Of a stretch of DNA of 64,000 bases, positions 22,622 to 32,239 are shown piece by piece; the first letter of the stretch is position 1; every line of letters begins with the position of its first letter. A program made the position numbers and the translations under genes. The DNA lies in NCBI GenBank assembly GCA_964019335.1, contig OZ025703.1:310001-374000 (forward strand). Direction: 5' to 3'. A model generated the notes under the pieces. That model did not search any database, had not been told where the DNA came from, and saw only the letters and a program-made list of their open reading frames with translations. This DNA is from Diplonema japonicum. Taxonomy: Eukaryota > Euglenozoa > Diplonemea > Diplonemida > Diplonemidae.

Positions 22622-22852
22622 TTTTCGCTGTTCTTTTCGACACTTTTGTGGTGCGGACTGTATTTGTGCCTGCATTGATGGGCATGCTTGGGGAGTGGAA
22701 TTGGTTTGTGTTTGGAAAAAAAAAAAATTAAAAAAATTAAAAACAAAAGGTACCCTTTTACGCTTCGAGGGGTGATCGAATATACCAAGGTGGACCTTTC
22801 GGACTCAGAAGGAGAATACGTGTCGTCAGGTGACGAAAACGAGGATCGATGA
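20045..22852 (+). CDS. RND/MmpL-Patched-type membrane transporter
   Basis: Three exons (20045-22546, 22621-22703, 22750-22852) give about 895 residues. Intron 1 (74 nt) is GTATGT followed by 59 consecutive A and a final G; intron 2 (46 nt) runs GTTTGT to AAAAG. Splicing restores TM12 and the family-typical GEWNWYP after it, which strongly supports both introns. TM1 is near 18-36. A first soluble loop is followed by a five-TM sterol-sensing-like block at about 210-365 (SIDYGLFLLSRYKEE is the MmpL GXXXDY-type signature). A second loop with paired Cys follows, then a second TM block at about 690-860 (GIGLDYDIFLITR). Such proteins export or flip lipids/sterols using an ion gradient, and the Asp residues in both signatures are present. 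The cargo is unknown. The C-tail is short and acidic. Confidence 0.85.
22561..22619. repeat. 59-nt A run inside an intron
   Basis: An unbroken A homopolymer makes up most of intron 1 of the RND gene and runs straight into the acceptor AG. The assembled length may be inexact. Confidence 0.9.
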
Positions 22853-23789
22853 ATTGAAATTTACCCCCCCCCTATTTTTATCTTATTCTGCTACTTGACG
22901 AACTTCTTATTTATTTGAACACAAAAAAATGTAAACACACTACTAAAAAAAGTTTTTTCTTTCTTTATTTTGTTAGGGGCGATATGGGGGGGGGGGGGGG
23001 AGATGAAAGAGAAGGAGGGGGGAAAAAAAGAAGAAGAATTTAAAAGAAGAGTTAGTAACTTCTCTCTTCCCTACGTTTTTTTTTTTTTTTTCGCCCCTCA
23101 TTTTTTTTCTTTTTTTTTTCTCTCTTCTTTTTCCTCCCCGCCGCCGCCGGTCCTTCGTGTGCGTGCTTCCCCCCCCTTTTTTTTTTCCTTTTCTTTTCTT
23201 TCCACTTTTTTTTAAAGTGGAAACCGTGATCCGTTATGTGTCTTGTGTTTTATTGTTCTTCTTTTGCTGTTATTTTCAAAGGGGGTGATATTTTCCTGTT
23301 GAAGCCATCTTTGAAACAAACAATTTTGCAAATTACGACCAATCCCCTGTGGGCGTTAAGGCGTTACTTGTGGGTGTGGGGAAAATCTTTTTGTAAACGA
23401 AATTATTCTTTTTCTTTTTCCTTTTTTTTCTTTTTTTTTCCATGAAGAAAACTTCACTCGAGTGCTCAAGAACCACCCCCCCCCCCTTTTACCTCTTTTT
23501 TTTTCTTCTTCTTCCTCTTCCCTTTTTCTGTCACGAAAAAAAAAAGGAGCAGAAAAAAAAACAAGAAAAAAAAAAGAAAACAGGAAAAATAAAAAAAGGG
23601 AAGTTGGTTCAGTAGTCACAGATGAAGGGAGGGTGTTGTTGTTGTTCTTTTTTTTTTTTTTTTTTAAATATTTTTTATGTGTTTTCTTTTGAGAGGCTAA
23701 CTTACCTCAAAGATAAGAAAAAAAAAAAGAGAAGGAGGCCAACAGAACAGGGTAACGATAGGTTACACGACGTTTTTGAAAGGAAATTT

Positions 23790-23825
<36 letters not shown>

Positions 23826-23919
23826 AACTGTACAACCCGATAACAGTTCGCACATGTGGACATGCGAACCCTTAATCCGGAAAGCTCTTGAATCCCACCG
23901 TTTTACCCAAAATAATTAT

Positions 23920-23952
<33 letters not shown>

Positions 23953-24576
23953 CGGGGAAGAAAAGGTCTTACCCAGCTTGCTGAGACAGTTAACCTGGAT
24001 GTTTGGACCAAACTTAAAGCTACCCTGTTCTGTTGTTTTCTCGGGAAAAAAAAAAAAAATGAAATGAGGGGGGAGAAAGCTCGCGCGTGTACATGCTAAC
24101 TCTTTGTCGGGGGGAAGGGAGGGGGGGGATGGGGAGGGGTGAGTCAGTATTTGGTAGTTTTACAATATTTATTTCCACCACCTCCCCCCCATGCTCTTGT
24201 GTCAGCAGCTGGTTACCTGCATCTTCTTTCACCCCCTTCTCTTCCAAACTCTGAACTGAACGGGGAATGTGATAGAAAAGGATGAAATGGAGCCAAGCTT
24301 TCCATTCTTGTCAGTATGCGATTTTCGCACCCCCTCTTAGAGGATAAGAGGAACGTTCCAAATTGGAACCTCCTTATTAAATCCTTTTTTTTTTTTTTGT
24401 GTGTGTGTGTGTCTTTGTGTCCCCAAACACCTCCCCTGCCCATCCCCAGGCACCCTTACGGCGTCAGATTATTATTTCTTTTTTTTCTTTCTTTTCCTAT
24501 TCCCTGTTTCATTAATTGGCTTCTCTTCTTCTTTCCCCCTTCGTTTTTTTTTTTTTTTTTTTTTTTTTCTTCCTTC
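22853..24576. other. Intergenic region with mobile-element traces
   Basis: About 1.7 kb between the RND gene and the piggyBac element. It contains homopolymers, a small inverted-repeat element (listed separately) and complex islands at about 23220-23400 and 24230-24380 in which I see no convincing gene. Confidence 0.55.
23740..24035. mobile_element. Small TIR element (MITE-like)
   Basis: CAACAGAACAGGGTA at 23740-23754 is the exact reverse complement of 24021-24035, giving 15-bp terminal inverted repeats around a 296-bp unit. The adjoining bases are also partly complementary (AGGTTA near 23759 against TAACCT near 23991). Inside are an A run and a T run of about 30-40 nt that can pair with each other, and a near-palindrome around 23847-23868 (TTCGCACATG and ACATGCGAA). 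It has no coding capacity. No target-site duplication is obvious. This looks like a non-autonomous DNA transposon, but a single copy cannot prove mobility. Confidence 0.55.
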
Positions 24577-24580
24577 TTAA

Positions 24581-26341
24581 CCATCTACCAACGAGCGTCT
24601 TTATAAAGACGATTTGAAAAAAAAAATCTTTTGCGCAAAGGGCTTTCAATGCAATACAGCCCGGACACTTCTCGCATCCGGGGTCCTGCGCGGAAAATAT
24701 GAAAAATATAAACTAAATGCTGCCCTAACTTTGCAAGAAAATGAAAAAATAAAAAAAAAACGCCAGCCCAAATTTACCCTTAAAAATCACTTCAAAAAAG
24801 GGCACCCAGAAAGAGGCCGGAAGAGGACATTATGAGTGATGGTAGCACTGATGGCTCATCCCTATTATGCAATTTTGATACGGACAGTGATTCTAATTCG
24901 AATTCGACCGATTCCGAGTCACAGCAGGGTGATTAGACGGCAAAGCCGGAGCAGTTGGAAGGCATCCGGTTTCGTGAAGATCGGAATCCTTGTGGACCCT
25001 GTTTTGACATCAGAGGCTCAACGCCGTTCCATATATTCTCCCAAATGCTCGTCCCAAACGTTATTCGGGTCATAACTTCGAACAATGTGGCAAATGCGGC
25101 TAAAAAAGGTGTTTCCCTGGATCTCGATGCTGCTTCTCTGCGTACCTTCCTAGGTGCCCTTTTGTCGATGGACTTGTATATCAAGCCAGATTATTCTGAT
25201 TACTGGCGCACTGGCTCCACGCCTCTCAACCACACCCCTGGGTACGCCACCGTCATGTCAAGAGACCGCTTTTTGACTATTCTGGGAAATCTGTGTTTCG
25301 ACTTCTACCTATCGCAAAGGCCTCCCGGAGATCACGGATGCCCCAAAGAAGCGAGGCCGCAGGCCCGAGGACGCGCATTCTGGGACCCAGTTCCACCAGC
25401 ACGTGAGCATCCTTTGCACCACAACGTGGCATGTCATCAAGCCTGTGCGCTTTCTGTCGACGTTGGATGTTCTGGTGAAGTCAAATTTGGCGTGTCGGCC
25501 AAAAGAGAATGAAAGCCGGAGGCCCTCCAGAAAGGACATCCCGCTCCCCACCAAGTGCATATTTACAACACCGCAATGGGCGGAACCGACGCTGGGTGAC
25601 GCTGTGACAAAACGCCATAAACGCACCCTTATGACTTCGAAGTGGCCCCTGAAAGTATTTTCGTACTTGTTAGATAAATCTCTGGCAAATGCCCGGCTTG
25701 TTTGGTCCCCCCAACACCCTGAGTACGAACGACAGTGGATTCACGCTTTTCAAAGAGGCAGTCATCGAAGGGCTACTAGGGAGGCTGCCCAAACAACAGC
25801 TAAAGTCAACTATAGAGCAGGCTGCCCCGAAACACAGAACGAGTGCCCTGAGGCCCCAATGCGACGCGACAGTACCTTCTGGGACCATTTCCCCGAAAAA
25901 GTAGCGCAACGTGCGGTACAAGCATTGCAAGTCGAAAAGACCCCTATTTCAGTGTTCAGCCTGCTTGGTACAACTTTGCGTGACTCCGTGCTTCAAAGAC
26001 TACCACCTTGCCGGGGATACCCCCCAGAAACCCCTCTCGGGGTCAAAAAAGAAGTCCCCCAGCGTACGAACCGCGTCAAGAAGGCCTTAAATAGCTTTTT
26101 ATAGAATTTTACAGTCGATTTTTTTGACTTGTTTTTTGTACCCCCTCCCGAGCACTTCGGGAACGATATTTTTGACAATGTTGTGGGGGTGGGCCCTGCT
26201 GTGGGCACCCTCTCTCTAGAATTGGGACATCTGGAGGCATTTCCGGGGGCATATAGCCCCGGCGTTGCGCTAGAATAGTTTTTTTTTGAAGTTTTGAAAA
26301 TTTACCCCCCTGGTGGGCAAAAATGGTCCGTTGGTAGATGG
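24581..26341 (+). mobile_element. piggyBac element with TIRs and TTAA target-site duplication
   Basis: The element is flanked by TTAA at 24577-24580 and 26342-26345. Its ends are exact 13-bp inverted repeats, CCATCTACCAACG (24581-24593) and its reverse complement (26329-26341). A perfect 16-bp palindrome, CGTCTTTATAAAGACG, lies just inside the left end (24596-24611). TTAA duplication is the hallmark of piggyBac insertion, and the interior encodes piggyBac transposase pieces. The total length of 1,761 bp is shorter than a typical autonomous element (about 2.4 kb), consistent with internal loss. It ends 57 bp before the archease start codon and so may affect that gene's 5' region. Confidence 0.9.
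24832..26104 (+). pseudogene. Broken piggyBac transposase
   Basis: An ATG at 24832 opens an acidic, Ser/Asp-rich N-terminus typical of the family, but an in-frame TAG at 24934-24936 ends it after 34 codons. The same frame then continues to about 25310 with family-like sequence (PFHIFSQMLVPNVI, YSDYWRTGSTPLNH, MSRDRFLTILGNLCF). After that the reading shifts frame and the central catalytic region with its conserved Asp residues is missing. The C-terminal part resumes in another frame at about 25400-26104 (KWPLKVFSYLLDKSLANA). A stop, a frameshift and a large internal deletion make it non-functional. The Cys-rich C-terminal zinc module common in this family is not visible. Confidence 0.85.
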
Positions 26342-26398
26342 TTAAAACGTCCCCCCTCTGTTCCTCATTCATTGTCAAGAAAAAAAAAAGAAAAAAAA

Positions 26399-26992
26399 AT
26401 GTCTACACATGAAGAGCTTCCACAGCGGCAGAGAGGGAGAAGGGAGAGACACACACAACAAGCTGGTAAAAAAGACAGTGAACAAGAAGCCAAAGAGAGC
26501 GTGGTGGTGAGAGGGAGGCCGGGCAGGGAGTATGAGTATTTAGACCACACTGCTGATGTGCAGATCCACAGTTGGGGCGGGACTGTGGAGGAGGCAATGG
26601 AGAACCAGGTGTTGGGGATGTTTGACTACATGACTGATAGAGGCACAGTGGAGGCTACCGAAGAAATTAGATTTGATGTGTCAGATGCACATGACTACAG
26701 GAGCCTTCTGTTCAAGTTCATGGACGAGATGCTGTTTCACTTCAGTGCTGAGTTCTTCACCCTCAAGGAGGTCCGCATCACCTCCCTGGACACCACCTCC
26801 TGGTCCCTGTCCGGTGTGGCCTGGGGGGAAAAGTGGGACCGCAAGAAACACACGATCGGCACAGAGATCAAGGCCATCACGTTTGCCTCTCTCCGTGTCA
26901 TCCCTCCCGAAGAAGATTTGCAAGAAGACGAGTACGAGGGCACGAAACCCCCTGATGGGTGCTGGAGCGCTTATGTTGTGGTGGATATTTGA
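26399..26992 (+). CDS. Archease, RtcB tRNA-ligase cofactor
   Basis: A single exon of 197 residues from ATG 26399. An upstream in-frame start would lie inside the piggyBac end and is unlikely. After a charged 45-residue leader the sequence is a full archease domain: YEYLDHTADVQIHSWG (metal-binding Asp/His motif), EEAMENQVLGMFDYMTD, RSLLFKFMDEMLFHFS and KAITFASL, ending in VVVDI. Archease activates the RtcB-type RNA ligase for tRNA splicing and, in animals, XBP1 mRNA repair. The key D-H-T-A-D motif and the terminal Asp are intact, so the protein is probably active. It implies that the organism has an RtcB ligase elsewhere. Confidence 0.93.
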   Translation: MSTHEELPQRQRGRRERHTQQAGKKDSEQEAKESVVVRGRPGREYEYLDHTADVQIHSWGGTVEEAMENQVLGMFDYMTDRGTVEATEEIRFDVSDAHDYRSLLFKFMDEMLFHFSAEFFTLKEVRITSLDTTSWSLSGVAWGEKWDRKKHTIGTEIKAITFASLRVIPPEEDLQEDEYEGTKPPDGCWSAYVVVDI

Positions 26993-27013
26993 GAAGGGAG
27001 GGAAAAAAAAAAG

Positions 27014-27048
<35 letters not shown>

Positions 27049-27166
27049 CAACTAACCCATTTTTTCCCCTGTTTTTGTTTGTTTGTTTTTTTGTTTCTTC
27101 TGTTCTTGTTTTTCCCGTCAAGTCCTAAGGGGAAAAAAAAAGAAAAGAAAAAAAAGAAGAAAAAAA

Positions 27167-28576
27167 ATGACGACCACGACGCCCCCCCGTGTAGTACCCC
27201 TCTTCTGCGATGAGCTGCTGGCCAGCGGACCGGTATCACAACACATGCATCTGCTGATGCTCAAGGAAAGATGGGTCGACTTAAGCAAGGCGAAGGTAAC
27301 GATGGAAGACGCGGAAATGCTGATAAGACTACTCCTGGCGATTGCCGTGGGGAAGGTGCGTCCGAACTGCAAGGCGGAGGGAAAACACACGGAAAAGGCA
27401 GCCGAGCTCAGCCTCCTCCTACTGTTCACCGCTTTATGCGAACCAAGCCTCTGCTTCAGGGTACTGCACCAAGGCATGCTCTCCGTTATGAACAAACTGG
27501 AAATCGTTGAAAAAGAAGGAACAGAAAGGGTACCAGAGGCCACCAAGTCGGACTACGCTCTGATAAGGAGAGAGATCGAAATGCAAGCGTACAACGAAAG
27601 AAAAACCCTGCATGAAAAACACAAGGAAACCGCGAAGAGAATACTTGAATACGAGAACTTTCAAAGCCAGGCTGTTGAACATGAAACGATCGAGTTGCTC
27701 CGAGACACGCAGGTACCTGGCATCCCAGTGGGGATGGAGTTAAATGTTTTAATTGACCTTCCGGACGAGGAGCGTCTCCAAGCGCTTCGAAATTATCTGG
27801 AAACAATCCAAGCTTATGAGGAGGAGATACCCCATACCGCATTAACGGCCACCCAGCACAACGAACCAAAACAAAACCCATTGGAACAATGCGAAAGGGA
27901 CACCGACCCCTCGATCCCGTTTCCAACCCCACGACACCGTTCCTTCCCGGAAGTGTTGAGCCGGTCCGATCTCTCATTGGAAATGTACCTGCAAAATCCG
28001 TCAACTCGATTCTTCACAGTTCAGCTGTTGAAAGCTTTTGACAGTGCTGGTGCCAACGTGCAGTACTTCACGAAGGGTCAGAATCGCGCTCATTTGTACA
28101 TCCCTCACAGAGCATCTCGAACCTGTAAAATTTTCCGAGATTTCATAACATGCCCTCCAAGACCGAAGGGGTCCAACACATGGGGCCCCGACTCCTTCAT
28201 ACACATCAAGACAAACATAAAATCCCGTAGCGACATAATGTACCGCTTCCTTGTTGAGGGGTACAACTACGGGACAAACAGTATTATCCATTCTGATATA
28301 TGTGGGTACAGCCATCGAAAATGGGCCAAAGTAGGAAAGGGAGCCATGGAGGAAGCTGGCTGGCCTGAAGGATGGGACAATGATGTTTCGACCGACTACA
28401 TGACAGGAGCCACTGTGGACCAATACTACTCCGCAGACGGCTATGTAGTGATAAGCCTCAAATCCAGGTCTTTCTTCTGCACTGGATTCTCCGTTTCTGC
28501 CTGGCTCGTTGTTCACGGTTTCGGTGCCAACCACGAGCTCACAGCAACCATACACCACCAAGACGCACCGTTGTAG
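27167..28576 (+). CDS. Unknown two-part protein: helical N-terminus and beta-rich fibre-like C-terminus
   Basis: A single exon of 469 residues from ATG 27167. Residues about 1-270 are mainly helical and charged, with an early hydrophobic helix (ELSLLLLFTALCEPSLCF) that could be a buried helix of an armadillo-like fold. Residues about 330-465 are beta-rich: DSFIHIKTNIKSRSDIMYRF, VEGYNYGTNSIIHS and ADGYVVISLKSRSFFCTGFS recall a domain seen in phage tail-fibre-like and invertebrate/protist secreted proteins. I cannot name the family, and there is no signal peptide. The frame is intact and coding quality is good. Confidence 0.65.
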   Translation: MTTTTPPRVVPLFCDELLASGPVSQHMHLLMLKERWVDLSKAKVTMEDAEMLIRLLLAIAVGKVRPNCKAEGKHTEKAAELSLLLLFTALCEPSLCFRVLHQGMLSVMNKLEIVEKEGTERVPEATKSDYALIRREIEMQAYNERKTLHEKHKETAKRILEYENFQSQAVEHETIELLRDTQVPGIPVGMELNVLIDLPDEERLQALRNYLETIQAYEEEIPHTALTATQHNEPKQNPLEQCERDTDPSIPFPTPRHRSFPEVLSRSDLSLEMYLQNPSTRFFTVQLLKAFDSAGANVQYFTKGQNRAHLYIPHRASRTCKIFRDFITCPPRPKGSNTWGPDSFIHIKTNIKSRSDIMYRFLVEGYNYGTNSIIHSDICGYSHRKWAKVGKGAMEEAGWPEGWDNDVSTDYMTGATVDQYYSADGYVVISLKSRSFFCTGFSVSAWLVVHGFGANHELTATIHHQDAPL

Positions 28577-28681
28577 TTTTTCTTTTTTTTTTTTTTTCAC
28601 CCCCTCCTCGCCACTTAATACCTTCGATCCTGTATTTCCATGCACCGGACTACATAACATTTTTCTTTCATTTTCTTTCCC

Positions 28682-28720
<39 letters not shown>

Positions 28721-28822
28721 AAATTTAAACAATTTTTATATGACGCAAATCCCACCCCTTCCTCCCCCCACAAAAATAAAAGGGAGACAAAAAAAAAGGA
28801 AAAAAAAAAAAAAAAAGAAAGA

Positions 28823-29838
28823 ATGCCTCGTTCTTCAGCAGCAATTATGCCAAAGGGTGTAAAGAAGGCTTCTAAGAAGCCCGTAAAGACGAGCACTCCG
28901 AAGAGAACTCCCGGAAGGGGCGCGAAGAGGGCGTTGATGAGGGACCTCCACTCCATGAGCGATCTTGTAGAACAGAGGGTCGCCAACGTCCTCAAGGTAT
29001 GCCAGGACCTTGGTTCCCTGAAGGGCAAGGTTGATGTGATAAGTATGACTGTCGAGGATGCACAGAAGGAGCACGACGAGCGCGTCGGGAAGGTGGAGAG
29101 GGACATTCTCCAGTACGAGCTGCAGAAGGTTCAGGATGTACTTAAAAACACCAACAAACTTGCTGTCGACCGACTGGAAATGGATGCTCTGAGGAAGCTT
29201 CAAAGGAACAAGGAAGACGAGTCTGTCAAGAACACAAAAACCCTGGACAAAGATGTTATCGAAAAGGTTGCAGAACTCGTACGTTTCAAGGAGGTGGAGT
29301 TTCAAAACAAGTATGCGGAATGCCGTGCTAAGGAAGCGTCTATGGATGCTGAGAGGCGCACACTTCACGCAACCATTGCCTCTCTGAGGTTTGAAATCGA
29401 GTCGCAGAAGAATCTGTCATCTGACATCGCCAAGGCCAACCAGCAAAAGAAAATCAACGAGCTCAGGCGTAAGGCCATCGAGGACCACCAGGCCAGAGAG
29501 CTAGCCAAAGAAGACGCACTTTTGGCACAAACCATGCAATTTTCAGGAAAGATGCCTGTTGCAGCACCCGCTGCTTCGACTCCCGTCCCGCGCAAGAAAT
29601 CCCTGACAAAGCCCGTAGAAGCGTCCAGTGAATCTGGGTCGGGAAGCGAGACCGACACTGACACCGAGGAAGCCCCGAAATCGCAGAAGACAGCACCTAA
29701 GAAGAAGGTTTGTAAAAAGAAAATCAAGAGAAGAAAAAGAAATTTTTTTCCCCCCAGCAGGAAGAAATTACGCGCCAAGGGAGTACTGCTAAGAAGCCCG
29801 CAGGTAAGGCTGCAAAGAAGGTTGTCGCTAAGAAATAA
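28823..29838 (+). CDS. Lysine-rich coiled-coil protein with histone-H1-like tails
   Basis: Two exons (28823-29707 and 29758-29838) give about 321 residues. The 50-nt intron runs GTTTGT to CCCCCAG and ends in a NAGNAG tandem acceptor (CAGCAG), so a one-residue difference is possible. The N-terminus is basic and H1-like (KKASKKPVKT, KRTPGRGAKR). Residues about 35-245 form a long charged coiled coil. A Ser/Glu/Asp-rich linker (GSGSETDTDTEE) follows, and the C-terminus after splicing ends in AKKPAGKAAKKVVAKK. These basic tails suggest nucleic-acid or microtubule binding. The recovery of a typical basic tail in the correct frame supports the intron. The family is not recognised. Confidence 0.72.
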
Positions 29839-30535
29839 GGGAAGTGAATAATGGAAAGGGGTTTTTTTTTTTTTTTTTTTGGTAGATGATTTTTTTTTTT
29901 TTTTTTAAAAACCCAACACAAAAAAAAATGGAGGAAAAAAAAAAAGAAGGCAAGTTTTCTTATCCCACTTCTATATTTCTTTTTTTTTCTCGTTTTTCCC
30001 CTCCCTCAATCCCCCCTCCCCTTAGATGCGCTGATAGGTACCCTTAAAAAAATGGAATGGTTCAATGGGAAATAGGGGAGGGGGGAAAATCGTGCTTAAA
30101 TTTTGAAAACTTATCTCATTACTTTGGTTATTCTCTTTCTATAACTGCATGTTTTCAAATTAGTGGGGGGGAAAAAAAAATGGGGGGGTGAACAGTGTCC
30201 CTTTTTTTTTTTTTATAAAAATGCTTCCCTTTGACAGACGAAAAAAAAAAAACATACCTTATGTTCCACATTTTCCTCCTCTCTTTCTCCCCTCCCCCCT
30301 CTTTTTTCCCAATTGAATCCCTCCCCCCTTTTTTTATCCCCCTTTTTTTTTCTTTTTTTTTTTTATACTTCCTCTCTCCTACCACGTTTTACTTCTCTTT
30401 TCTTCTTTCTCGTTCCCGTTTCCCGTCCTTTTTTTCTTCTTCTTTTTCCCCATTTATTCCCCCCCCCCACTGGATGAAAATGTTATGGAGACCAGAAAAA
30501 AAAAAGAGGGCGGGCAAAAAAAAAAAAAAAAAAGA
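29839..30535. other. Intergenic spacer
   Basis: About 0.7 kb of homopolymers with a small complex island around 30020-30160 (containing TAGGTACCCTTAAA, see findings). No gene is supported. Confidence 0.6.
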
Positions 30536-31456
30536 ATGCCGTCTTCGGATCTCTCCGACACCGATTCGAATGGGACGTACGTGGGGGGCGTTGATCTGGG
30601 TGAAGGCGACAGCGAAGTCAAAGAAAGCACTGTTCATGACGAAGATCCACTCCCACCACTCCCACCGACCCCTAAAGGGAAGGATTCCACCCCATCCCCG
30701 TCACCTCTGTGGGACCTCATCGACGATGAGATCATATCCAGGGGGAAAATCACAGCAGAATCTTTCGTTAAACTGGCAAGAACGGCAATGAACATGCGAA
30801 AAGAAGCACTACTCGCCGCCACCGAAGAAGTAGCCCGAAAAACCACCACCGAAAAGGACCTGTACATTGCAACAGGCGAACTCTGCGAATCCGAACTGGA
30901 AAAACGGAAGAATGTCCTGGAGCAGGAACACTCCACATGGGCCGGGTTGCTGCAGGCTCTGCTTCCTTTGAAAAGCGACATTGTTGAATCTGTGGAAACG
31001 AGGGTGAAGAGAATGAGGAAACGAGAGCGGAAAATCGAAAAGTTGAAACACCTCCACCTAACCATGAAGTATGAGAAGGAATGGGCAACGGACAGCGAAA
31101 AAAAACGAGCGGAGTCAGAATGGGCTGCTTACGTCAGAAAGGTGTACGCAAAAGACTCTGAAAAACTGCGTTACGTCACCGAAAGGGAGATGGAGGCGAA
31201 GTTTTCCCAAGCCCGGCATGACATGGGGTACACCCCACCGAGACCTGAGGTAGCCACCCGGTGCCGTCCCACGCTTTACCAGTCGCTTCTTCAAACCCAA
31301 CGCGAGCTTTTTTCATCGCCCCGTCCACTCCCATCTCCCGCTATAGATGTCACACCTTCCTCTCCCTGCCGTGCACAGATGTCCACACCTTTTGACTCGT
31401 TCGGTCCTTCACCTCAAGGCCCATTTGTTGCTACAGATATGTATAATATGTATTGA
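30536..31456 (+). CDS. Coiled-coil protein, unknown function
   Basis: A single exon of 306 residues from ATG 30536. The N-terminus is acidic and Pro-rich (PLPPLPPTPKG). Residues about 60-240 are a charged helix with repeated Glu/Lys/Arg (MRKRERKIEKLKHL, MKYEKEWATDSEKKR). The C-terminus is Ser/Pro-rich and ends DMYNMY. No catalytic motif or membrane segment is seen. A cytoskeletal or centriolar/flagellar structural role would fit the composition, but no homology is recognised. Confidence 0.7.
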   Translation: MPSSDLSDTDSNGTYVGGVDLGEGDSEVKESTVHDEDPLPPLPPTPKGKDSTPSPSPLWDLIDDEIISRGKITAESFVKLARTAMNMRKEALLAATEEVARKTTTEKDLYIATGELCESELEKRKNVLEQEHSTWAGLLQALLPLKSDIVESVETRVKRMRKRERKIEKLKHLHLTMKYEKEWATDSEKKRAESEWAAYVRKVYAKDSEKLRYVTEREMEAKFSQARHDMGYTPPRPEVATRCRPTLYQSLLQTQRELFSSPRPLPSPAIDVTPSSPCRAQMSTPFDSFGPSPQGPFVATDMYNMY

Positions 31457-31546
31457 TTTTTATTTTTATTTTTATTTTTATTTTTTTTTTATAAAAAAAA
31501 AAGAGAAAGAAAAAAAGTTTTTTTTTTGAAGGATGGAAAAGATAAA

Positions 31547-32128
31547 ATGAAGGGGATACCTGTGGCTGTTGTGGTGGTGTTGCTTCTTGCGGTGCAGTGC
31601 TCGGCTTCGTGCTTTGAAGCATTTGTGTTGGATTATCCCAAATGTAGGGATTATGAGGGGAACGGTTACGTGTGCAGAGGGGGCTGGTGTGTAAGCGGAG
31701 AATGTATTGGTGACTGCACGCTATGTGCAGTGGAACGAGTCGGTTTCACACCGGACTTTACAACAGTGCGATGCGTCGACAGCAAGGGCGACGCTGCTCG
31801 ATCGAACGCAGAGGTGTATGTCCCTGCTGTGGTTGGAGTTATATCTGTGGTAGCAGCCCTGTACCTGGCTGTTAAGACAGGCCTTCTGCTGCTGCCGATG
31901 CTTCTTGTAGCGTCTTATCTAACAGCGGGGACGTCGTTGGCGTACACCTCGACACCTTTGTTCAGCCTTGCTTGCATTTATATGGGAGCCAAGCTCTTTT
32001 TCGGTTCGTTGGGCATCCTCCGCATGCTGACCTTCCTGCTTCTCGGTGTTGCCATCGGCTTGATAGGTTTTATTTATTTAGAGAGAACATTCCCGATCAT
32101 CACCGGCGGGCTTAGATTGTGGTTTTGA
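31547..32128 (+). CDS. Secreted-type Cys-rich multi-pass membrane protein, unknown
   Basis: This gives 193 residues from ATG 31547, the first true ATG in the frame. Residues 4-20 are a clear signal peptide (IPVAVVVVLLLAVQCSA). A lumenal segment of about 70 residues contains about ten Cys (CRGGWC, CIGDCTLC), suggesting disulfides. It is followed by about four membrane segments from residue 90 to the end (VYVPAVVGVISVVAALYLAV, LLLPMLLVASYL, LFSLACIYMGAKLFFG, MLTFLLLGVAIGLIGFIYL). I do not recognise the family. A plasma-membrane or secretory-pathway location is likely. Confidence 0.7.
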   Translation: MKGIPVAVVVVLLLAVQCSASCFEAFVLDYPKCRDYEGNGYVCRGGWCVSGECIGDCTLCAVERVGFTPDFTTVRCVDSKGDAARSNAEVYVPAVVGVISVVAALYLAVKTGLLLLPMLLVASYLTAGTSLAYTSTPLFSLACIYMGAKLFFGSLGILRMLTFLLLGVAIGLIGFIYLERTFPIITGGLRLWF

Positions 32129-32239
32129 AAGAAAAAGAAACCCCCCCCTCCCTTTATTTTTTTGTTTTCTCACCTTTTGGAAAGAAAACAAAAAAAAAAG
32201 AAAATAATAATAATAATAATAATAACATTCAAATGACCA

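Noticed and set aside
24832-26104. Reading the transposase as an active gene
   Set aside because: An in-frame stop, a frameshift and a missing catalytic centre make function impossible as it stands.
26294-26398. N-terminal extension of archease by 35 codons
   Set aside because: It begins inside the piggyBac right end and reads through TIR and A-run sequence; the ATG at 26399 directly after the A run matches the other genes.
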